Source: Pseudovirgaria hyperparasitica
Lineage: Eukaryota > Ascomycota > Dothideomycetes > Acrospermales > Acrospermaceae
Direction of reading: 5' to 3'
DNA: 64,000 nt
Assembly: GCF_010093815.1 (NCBI RefSeq)
Contig: NW_022985560.1
Coordinates: 245,501-309,500, forward strand
Part shown: one piece after another, positions 56,157 to 64,000 of the stretch
Position numbering within the stretch: position 1 is the first letter of the stretch
How the letters are laid out: each line of letters opens with the position of its first letter
The notes under the pieces: generated by a model
What the model was told of the DNA's origin: nothing
The model's input: only the letters and a program-made list of their open reading frames with translations
The model's database searches: none
Made by a program: the position numbers and the translations under genes

Positions 56157-57636
56157 TCAAAACCTACGTCAAGTCAGGGACAGCCCAAGTCCTCGCAGTC
56201 AGATCCACACGTGCTTACCGTATCTCATAGTTTCCCGCCCTCGTCATGTACCGCACCCACTTGACGCTGCTGTAGTTGCTCTTCTCAAACACCTTCAAGT
56301 ACCGCACCAGCAGCCCGGAACTCGTAAACATGAGCAGGGAGAAACTCAGGCCCAGCGGCGGCCGGCTCCATGCCTTTTGGTTCGTCATGCTTGTCAGCTG
56401 GGCCTCTGCGCTGAGCACAAACTCGCTCTGGCCGGTGAACCGCGGAATCTTCCACACGACGTTGTTGGACTCGGGCTCGTATTTGGCCTTGCCTGTGCTC
56501 GATCTCTCCGTGACCTTGGCCGTGTTCAGCGGCGTCGGTATGCGGACTACGACGTTTGTTGCAAAAAGCTTGGAGCTGTAATTGGCGCGGATCGCGATGC
56601 TGTACTCCACCTTCGTCTTCCCGACTTCGTTCACGATTGCCTGTACCTTGAAGGGCAAGTTCACATTCTCCGTCGCGCGATATCTCATCAGGTCGAATTC
56701 ACCGTCGGGCGGGACAAAGCTTATGATCCTGTCCGAGTCGAATTTGCCGAGCTTCACACACTGGTGGAACTGGCAGTCTTCCAAGGTAACGCTCCCTGCC
56801 GCTGCCCGGGTAGCCTTTGTTCCCGCGCGGTTCCCGGACGGCGGCTGTACATTCTCGTCACCGAGCGTGAGCCGATCGTTGAGGCCGAACTTGCACTCGG
56901 GGGTGCCGGAAAGATATGCGCGCATCACGATTTGTCCGTTCACGTCGGCGCGCAGAACCGTGCCTGTCGCCGACATGAGCAGATTGACGTCCTCGATGAC
57001 ATCGACAAACGCTTCGTTTTTGCGGTATTTGATGTCAGCCCTCCGCCATGAGAGCGCCCCGGTGGCCTGCATCGTTATCTTCGACGAGTCCTCCTACATC
57101 ATGGTTAGCCCTTGCACTCTCGTCGTGTACTACTGCCCGCACCATGACCCTATCAGACTTGACCCCTTCCGTCGTGATGTACATCTTCAACGTGTCTGTC
57201 TCCGTGTTTTGAGGGTATCCAAAGTCCAAGATCTCTGTGCCGTTGTCAGCCCTACACCCCTTCCCCCCCAAGTCCAATTCCGCCAAGGCATAACCTTACC
57301 GTCTAGCAACTCATAAACCAGGACAAAGTTGTTCTTCACGGCCTCCTCGTCAAACTTGTTAAAGTATGCTTTGCCCAGTGCTATGAGGCGGTATAGGAAC
57401 TCAAACACCAACGCCGCATTCGCATTGCTCTTTGTGACCGCAACCAGATAGATGTTTTCGTGTTTGACATGGCTGAAAGTCGTCGAGCCCAGTGTCAGGA
57501 TTGGCGACCGCACCTGCGCATTCGATATCACCTGTATGCGGAAGACGTCGGCAAGGCGGGGACGGCAGTCGTTGCGGAACGCTCTGAAAATGAGGTTTTC
57601 GCCCTTTTGATTGAAGATGAGTATACCGGAGAGCAT
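56157..57636 (-). CDS. apm4: AP-2 adaptor complex mu subunit
   Basis: Four exons on the minus strand: 57636-57300, 57234-57143, 57093-56219 and 56163-56157; 436 residues, the family length. AP-2 mu binds cargo tyrosine signals and PIP2 in clathrin-mediated endocytosis at the plasma membrane. The longin-type N-domain starts [54 protein letters not shown] and WRRADIKYRKNEAFVDVIEDVNLLMSATGTVLRADVNGQIVMRAYLSG are highly conserved mu2 blocks. The C-terminus is SVKWVRYMTRAGNYEIRF. The last exon is only seven nucleotides (G TTT TGA) and supplies the final Phe, which matches the usual IRF/IRC ending. The short exon 2 splice gives SDRVM-EDSSKITMQATG. Confidence 0.93.
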
Positions 57637-58067
57637 CTTGGGCAGGTGGGAGAAGCGACAGTCAAAAGCACACGAGAATCCGCCTAGACAACTTGGGAGC
57701 TGATATATGGTCATGGCTGGCTGCTCCCCTGGAGGTAGCTGTTACCTCCGTCGGTGATATATCGGGTTAACTCACGTATCCGGATCTCATTCGAAGGGGT
57801 TCACATAACAACACAGATGAAAGTGTTCCACATATCACACGTTCATCCTCTGCATACGCTTTGCATCGATTCATGCAATAAACAGGTGCATATCGTAACA
57901 ATGGTCGCTCCTAGGTGCTGTATACTGACGCAACGAAACTCTCATAGAAATTGGAAATGCATGATACAAGAATTGCTGAGCCGGAGGGATTTAGATAGAA
58001 GCCGGCTACAACGTTTGGCCACCAGCCGAAAGGTATCTCCCAGAATAACATCATCAATGCCTGCCAT
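57637..58067. other. Intergenic between AP-2 mu and LSC1
   Basis: About 430 bp; contains the AP-2 mu promoter and the LSC1 3' UTR. No gene or repeat is supported. Confidence 0.4.
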
Positions 58068-59370
58068 TTATATCAAGTCCCTCTTTGTGAATTCGCTGTA
58101 CAACGTCTTGCCGAGAGATGCTGGGCTTCGCTCGACTACAACACCGGCGGCCTCGAGAGCGGTGATTTTGGAATTTGCATCTCCTTTGCCACCACTGACA
58201 ATCGCTCCAGCATGACCCATTCGGCGACCAGGAGGCGCAGAGATGCCGGCGATGAAGCTGACAACTGGCTTGTTCTCAGTGTTGTACTGCTTTAGGAAAT
58301 CGGCAGCGTCCTCCTCAGCCGAGCCGCCAATCTCTCCGATCATGATGATTCCATCCGTTTCCTCGTCCTTGAGGAACACATTCAAGCAGTCAATAAAGTT
58401 GGTTCCAGAGAAGGGATCACCACCGATACCAACAACGAGTGATTGTCCTAGACCGGCCTGAGTGGTCTGATTGACGGCTTCGTAGGTCAGAGTTCCGGAA
58501 CGAGACACGATACCGACGCGTCCACGCTTGTGAATGAAGCCGGGCATGATTCCAATCTTACATTGTCCCTGTCCGTAGCGTAAGCGTCCAACACCTAAAG
58601 TCCACGAACAAAGGCACCTACTGGAGCAATTATACCAGGGCAGTTAGGGCCGACAAGACGAGTCTTGCTTTGTGATTTCAGCATATCAGTAATGCGAACC
58701 ATGTCTAGTCGAGTCAGTTCAGATGTACGGCAAAACTGTGTCTTATCGCATACCATGCTGGGGAATTCCCTCAGTAATACTAGGGGCACTTAGCTTCTCA
58801 CTTCAACCAGAAGATTATGTTTGACTGCTTACCAAACGACTAAGGGAATCTCTGCAGAGATGGCTTCTTCAATACCAGCAGCAGCCAATGGCGGACTATT
58901 AATGTTAGCATCTGAGCATTGATCGCGCCTGTAGAGCTTCGTACGGAACGAAGATAGCTGATGCATTGGCTCCTGCTTGCTTTACAGCTTCTTCTACATT
59001 CTTAAAGACAGGCTTGCCAAGATGCTCCGTCCCAGCCTTCTTTGGGTTTGTGCCTCCGACAATGTTCGTGCCTGAGCAGTCTTTAGTTCATATGCGCATT
59101 GGATGAAAGGGAGTCAGGTTTCAGTACCGTATTCGATAGCTTGTTGAGCATGGAAGCTGCATACTTGTCAGTAATGCTTCGCGTCAATTGGATTCTTTTT
59201 ACGTACGTTCCCTGACGACCAGTAAAGCCCTGGTAGACCACTTTGGTGTCGCCGTTTATCCTCAGATTCTGAACCGTTTGAGCATATTGCGAAGACCCAG
59301 TTGCGTAACCCTGCTTGCGGACAGCGCTCTGCACGGCAGAGGAAAGGGGACGACGGAAAGCCTGCATCAT
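58068..59370 (-). CDS. lsc1: Succinyl-CoA ligase alpha subunit, mitochondrial
   Basis: Seven exons on the minus strand: 59370-59207, 59156-59128, 59071-58945, 58895-58833, 58779-58754, 58704-58622 and 58568-58068; 330 residues. The enzyme makes ATP or GTP from succinyl-CoA in the TCA cycle. The N-terminus [21 protein letters not shown] is a mitochondrial presequence. Conserved blocks are [89 protein letters not shown] and [16 protein letters not shown]. The phosphorylated His is His283 in [13 protein letters not shown]. Two exons are tiny (29 and 26 bp), yet every junction keeps the conserved protein in frame. It is divergent from elp3, with start codons about 280 bp apart. Confidence 0.95.
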
Positions 59371-59649
59371 GAAGCTTGCCAGGAAACGGAACAGGCTCGA
59401 GAGGAAAGGAAACAGATGTTGAGTTCGGCGATCGTTGCGAGATGCGAGATACCCGAGGTGCGGTTGGTTTGAAGGTTTGTCACTTGCTCGTCGGAGGTTC
59501 CATTCATGCCCGCAGCCTTAGCGTCGTTTTTCTAGATAAGTTTCGCCCTGGACAAGGTTTACCGCCGCCCAGACTTCAATCCATATATAACAGCACCATC
59601 AATATTCGCGCATCCAAACAGCAAACAGCGCAAGTGCGCCCAGCACATC
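59371..59649. promoter_or_regulatory. Bidirectional promoter lsc1/elp3
   Basis: Only 279 bp separate the two divergent start codons, so both 5' UTRs and core promoters must overlap or abut here. A CATATATAACAGC word near 59583 lies 65 bp upstream of the elp3 ATG. Confidence 0.7.
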
Positions 59650-61432
59650 ATGGCCACAACGACCCTAACTGAGACTCGGACAAAGGCTCGAGGGCCGAAG
59701 CCAAAGAGCAATGTGAAATTGGCACCCGAGAACGAGCGTTACATGAGGGCATGCGCCGACATTGCCAGTGCCTTGATAGACGATTATGAGGCTCAGGCTG
59801 ACGGGTCAAAGCCTAAGAAGGACCTCAATCTTAATGCACTTCGAGGGCAAATTGCAAAGAAGCATTTCCTGAAGAGTCAACCCCCACTAACTGCTATCAT
59901 CGCTGCCGTACCAGAGCACTATAAGAAATACATATTGCCAAAGCTAATAGCAAAGCCGATACGTATGCTACCACTGTTCTCTACTTGAGTTTGTACTGAC
60001 TACCTGCACAGGGACATCATCAGGGATAGCAGTTGTAGCTGTGATGTGCAAACCCCACCGGTGTCCTCACATATCTTATACTGGCAATATATGCGTGTAT
60101 TGCCCCGGAGGTCCAGATTCAGATTTCGAGTATTCTACGCAGTCATACACAGGCTACGAACCGACGTCAATGCGAGCGATTCGTGCCCGTTATGACCCTT
60201 ATGAACAAGCGAGAGGAAGAGTCGACCAAATAAAGTCCCTAGGCCATAGTGTAGACAAGGTGGAGTACATTATCATGGGTGGCACCTTCATGTCATTGCC
60301 AGAAAGCTACCGAGATGAATTTATATCGCAGCTCCACAACGCCCTCAGTGGATATCAAACGAATAACGTAGACGAGGCCGTCGCCGCTGGCGAGATGAGT
60401 AATATCAAATGCGTAGGCATAACCATAGAAACTCGCCCAGACTACTGCCTGGACCAACATCTCTCAGCTATGCTCCGCTATGGTTGCACACGTCTCGAGA
60501 TTGGCGTGCAATCTCTCTACGAAGACGTCGCTCGAGATACAAATCGCGGCCACACCGTTGCCGCCGTTGCCGAAACATTCCGGCTGGCCAAAGATGCTGG
60601 CTTCAAAGTCGTCTCACACATGATGCCCGACCTACCCAACGTGGGCATGGAGCGCGACCTCGACCAGTTCCGCGAGTACTTTGAGAACCCAGCATTTCGC
60701 ACCGACGGCCTCAAAATCTACCCCACTCTCGTCATCCGCGGCACAGGGCTATACGAGCTATGGCGCACAGGGCGATACAAAAACTACACCCCAAACGCCC
60801 TCATAGATCTCGTCGCGCGGATCCTAGCCCTCGTCCCGCCATGGACACGCATCTACCGCGTTCAGCGCGACATCCCCATGCCACTCGTGACCGCAGGCGT
60901 CGAGAACGGCAACCTACGCGAGCTCGCACTCGCACGCATGAAGGACTTTGGAACAACCTGTCGTGACGTGCGTACCCGCGAAGTCGGCATCAACGAAGTC
61001 AAGAACAAGATCCGACCCGCCCAGGTCGAACTTGTGCGTCGCGACTACTATGCGAACGGGGGCTGGGAGACCTTCCTAGCGTACGAGGACCCGAAGCAGG
61101 ATATTCTTATTGCCCTGCTACGACTGCGCAAATGCAGCACGACGCATACCTTCCGGCCGGAGCTGACTGGCCAGCCGACGAGCTTGGTGCGTGAGCTGCA
61201 TGTGTACGGGAGTGCTGTGCCGGTGCATGCGCGTGATCCGAAGAAGTTCCAGCACCAGGGGTATGGGACCTTGTTGATGGAGGAGGCGGAGAGGATTGCG
61301 CGGGATGAACATTGGAGTGAGAAGATTTCTGTCATTTCAGGCGTTGGGGTCAGGTCGTATTATGCTCGGCTCGGGTACTGGCTGGACGGACCATATATGT
61401 CCAAGATGATCGTTCAAGAAGACGACCCGTGA
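59650..61432 (+). CDS. elp3: Elongator catalytic subunit Elp3 (radical SAM / acetyltransferase)
   Basis: Two exons, 59650-59962 and 60012-61432; 577 residues. Elp3 adds carboxymethyl-type groups to wobble uridines of tRNA within Elongator. The radical-SAM cluster cysteines are Cys122, Cys132 and Cys135 ([14 protein letters not shown]). ECM-like blocks [69 protein letters not shown] and [19 protein letters not shown] follow. The C-terminal GNAT domain shows [36 protein letters not shown] and [25 protein letters not shown]. The single intron (GTATGC...CACAG) joins [15 protein letters not shown] in frame. Highly conserved and complete. Confidence 0.97.
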
Positions 61433-61847
61433 AGTATATGCGGGGATTTCTCTGGCTCTATCGAAAAGGAAGTGGACAGGCGTTCTGCATTGCTGGCGTA
61501 GATTTTGATAGTTGGACATTCAGAGCAAGGTGCAACAATCTGCATTCAGATGAGACACGAGAACATTCGAACAGTTCATATGGGAGAAAAGTTTATCTGG
61601 CGCAGTGCATCATACACTGCCTGCGCACCTCCATCATTCTTTCGCTACATTGCTGGCCTGCAGCTATAGCAATGCTACAAAGGTGCCTCGTATCTAGAAT
61701 GAGGTTCATCCTTGACTCCTATTACGCCTCATATCGAATAACGCCCCATAAGCTAAATGACACCCTTACCACAAAAGATGAGACTTGAGCGTGACAGAAT
61801 CACAGACATAAAATACCACGGACAAAAATGAAGTAGTCTATATGCTA
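61433..61847. other. Convergent 3' region elp3 / BAR gene
   Basis: About 415 bp with no supported gene or repeat; holds both 3' UTRs. Confidence 0.4.
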
Positions 61848-63376
61848 CTAGTAGTGTGAGACTTCGTGCTGATTCAAAGCGCTCCTTTTAGGGGGTGGAG
61901 GAGGTGGTGGAGGCTTCTTCCCACTAGCACCTACTCGTGGAGCAGGCGGAGGCGGAGGCGCTCGTTTGTAACCAGTAGCTCCAGTCTCTCCTGTAGCCCA
62001 GCTGGTGCTTCTCTGGCTACCATATGAAGTGGCAGGTGAGGGTGAACGATCTCGGAAGGGGCTACTACTTCCATTCACAGAACCATCTGAAGGGTAGTTA
62101 CCATTGTCGGTGTCAACTCTGGGTCTATGAACAGGGCGTAGCTGTGTGCGACTCGCAAGGATTGACGTTGGATCTGTCGGTACTTTTGACAAGCGAGGCA
62201 TGGGTGCTGGAGATTCCTCTCGTGGGGTACTTGATGGACCCTCGAACGTAGTCGATCTCTGATAGTTTGGTCGCCCGATATAGCGATCAGGGCTCTGTGT
62301 TTCGTAGTTTGTGGATTGACTTCGTGTGGTACTTCTTGGTATAGTGATCCTGGGCGGCGCGGGCAGAGGCTCCTCCTCAATGCCATTGAAGCGACTGTCG
62401 TAATCATGTGCTGTATTAGACCGTGACCGTGGTCCTCTTCGCGATTCACCAGATGTGCCGACTGTAGATCTGTTTCCTGTTAGTCACAATCGTCTGCACA
62501 GCATCTTGGTTATAAATCTTACACAACAGGCCATTCTCTTTTGACTTGTAGAAGGACCTCACGGCAACGATCGTAGTAGGACAACTCTGCTTCCAAGAAC
62601 GTCGTCAGATCTTGCACACTGTCCGCCTCAGCTTCTTTTATATCTTGCATTCGCCTCAGAACCTCATCACTGGACTCTTCGTATTTCGCCTTCTGAGATC
62701 TGAGCTCTTCTTCGGTACGATAGTCCTCCTTCTTGGCTTTCTGCATCTTGGCAAGTGAAGTATCGTATGCTAGTCGTCGAGCCTCAAGCTTCTTGCGAGC
62801 CGCCTTGGAAACTTATCAGACCGTCGCTCATACAAACTCCATGTAGACTCACTCACCTGGTACTCTTTCATTTGTGCAAGAGACCTCTCTGCTGACTCCA
62901 ACCATGTACTCGTGGCCTCCGAGACGTAATTTTCCTGGACGCGAGCAATGCGCTCATTGGCTCTTCCCAGAGCTGTCTGTGTTTCAGTACAATGTTGATA
63001 ATATGTTGATATTATGCACTCACTCTTCAAACAGTTGCCAAATTCCGAGTCTGGTTCGAAGTCGTCACTGTGGCTAACCATTATGGAGCCAAAGGCACCT
63101 ACAGGCATGGCCTTTTCCTTGTCATCAAGCTCACTGCGCTTATTCAGGTATTTGACGTAGGCATTGACGGATTTGTGCATCTTGTCCATCCCTTTTAAGA
63201 GATTAGCATCCTGCAGGGGCACTCCTGTAGCCGCGACGGAGTGACAAACCGTCATGTCTCAACTGCATTTCTTGTTCCAGATCCTTAAACTCATCTGAGG
63301 TGTTGGTCTTCACTTCCCCTCCCATCCGCTCTCCAGCCCATTGCTTGAAGCGATCGAGTTTCTTGTTGACATTCAT
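61848..63376 (-). CDS. BAR-domain protein with proline-rich tail (endophilin/amphiphysin-like)
   Basis: Five exons on the minus strand are inferred: 63376-63250, 63191-63024, 62972-62857, 62803-62523 and 62469-61848; 437 residues. BAR proteins bind and bend membranes in endocytosis and secretion. The BAR region (about 1-230) includes MNVNKKLDRFKQWAGERMGGEVKT, HKSVNAYVKYLNKRSELDDKEKAMPVGAFG, PDSEFGNCLKTLGRANERIARVQ and SAERSLAQMKEYQAARKKLEARRLAYD. It continues into KAKKEDYRTEEELRSQKAKYEESSDEVLRRMQDIKEAEADSVQDLTTFLEAELSYYDRCREVLLQVKREWP. The tail is Ser/Arg-rich with poly-Pro runs (RAPPPPPAPR, KKPPPPPPPPKR), possible SH3 ligands. The first intron acceptor was chosen to give RHDGMDKMHKS, matching relatives; the last two junctions are less certain. 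Confidence 0.85.
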
Positions 63377-64000
63377 ATTTGCAAAGAGTAATGGTGGGTG
63401 CTAGAGAAAAAAAGGGACGATATGATCGGAGTGGATAGGGAAGTCGTGTGGTCTTAAGGGCACCAAATTGCTACGAGGCCGGTGGCGTAATGGTTTCAAC
63501 AGTGAACCGGTATTGCTTTGGAGTTGGGGCGGGGTGAGGTTTGAGGGGTCTCCGGGTATTAATTGGCAGAGGCCTTCAAAGAACGAGCGAGCGAGTGACA
63601 AAGAAATAAGTTGTTAAACGACAGATAGACAAAGACAGACAACGGGTTGCAGTGTGAAGGGAGGAAGTGAGTAAAATATTTTTCAGAATCAACGGCCAGA
63701 CCTCTTGTAACTAGTGTATTATTCACAGTTTCGAAATAGCTCTATCGGACGTGCCAAGCAAAAAGCGGATCAGATAATTAGTCGCTGGGAGGGAAGGAAC
63801 AGGTAGGCTGAGCTAGCCATAAAGACCGCAGGGCGTACCAAGCCACCGGGGCCTGAGGTGCTGCAGGGCGGCAACCCACGCCTGCCGAATCAATCGCGCG
63901 CCCGGTCAGGCCTTCAACGGTCTACCAGCCCAGGGCAGGTCGGGCGGACCGATGGATTATCTCGCCTTGGACGACTGACGACCTGCTGGCCCTGTTGAGG
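63377..64000. other. Intergenic end of window
   Basis: About 620 bp upstream of the BAR gene. No complete gene is seen; a short antisense frame at 63401-63601 has no domain. GC rises toward the window end, so a further gene may begin beyond it. Confidence 0.4.

Noticed and set aside
56017-57051. 344-codon plus-strand frame opposite AP-2 mu
   Set aside because: Antisense shadow of a clearly conserved minus-strand gene.

Overview
The window is nuclear DNA of a filamentous ascomycete (Pezizomycotina). Genes are dense, with many short GT-AG introns (about 40-150 bp) and intron-split housekeeping genes. Several proteins are typical of moulds: a heme-thiolate peroxidase, a secreted tyrosinase, a Baeyer-Villiger monooxygenase and a giant Snt1. 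The class cannot be fixed from sequence alone. No rRNA, tRNA, CRISPR array, prophage or transposon was recognised.

Layout. (1) 0.3-16 kb, housekeeping: an ECM4-like glutathionyl-hydroquinone reductase, BMT2 (25S rRNA m1A methylase), HTD2 (mitochondrial 3-hydroxyacyl-thioester dehydratase), an AVT1-type vacuolar amino-acid transporter, eRF1, PHA2 (prephenate dehydratase) and a P5B ATPase (YPK9/ATP13A2 type). (2) 16.4-27.8 kb, accessory: heme-thiolate peroxidase, tyrosinase and Baeyer-Villiger monooxygenase in a row on the minus strand, then a short fungal transcription-factor-like gene and a secreted class 2 lipase on the plus strand. (3) 28.5-35.6 kb: VPS45, RFC3, a small one-helix membrane ORF and an MFS transporter. 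(4) 35.6-56.2 kb: a region saturated with microsatellites and minisatellites, two of them interrupted by N runs. It holds three genes: a roughly 2,590-residue Snt1 (Set3C/NCoR-like corepressor, two SANT domains, very Q/P-rich), deoxyhypusine synthase with a (CA)n repeat in intron 1, and a large MATH / USP-like / MORN / RING protein. (5) 56.2-63.4 kb, housekeeping again: AP-2 mu, succinyl-CoA ligase alpha (LSC1), ELP3 and a BAR-domain protein.

Functional links are loose, as usual for fungal chromosomes. eRF1, deoxyhypusine synthase, ELP3 and BMT2 all serve translation. VPS45, AP-2 mu, the BAR protein, AVT1 and the P5B ATPase serve the endosome/vacuole system. LSC1 and ELP3 share a 279-bp divergent promoter. 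The three adjacent oxidoreductases could form a small aromatic or secondary-metabolite module, but no backbone synthase is present.

The most unusual gene is the MATH/USP-like protein. Its deubiquitinase-like core has no cysteine where the nucleophile should be and has Leu in place of the catalytic His, while its C-terminus carries MORN repeats and an intact RING finger. Two genes (snt1 and this one) carry probable introns that are multiples of three and free of stops, so retention would give a longer in-frame protein. Splice coordinates come from reading consensus sites and keeping conserved motifs in frame; none has transcript support.
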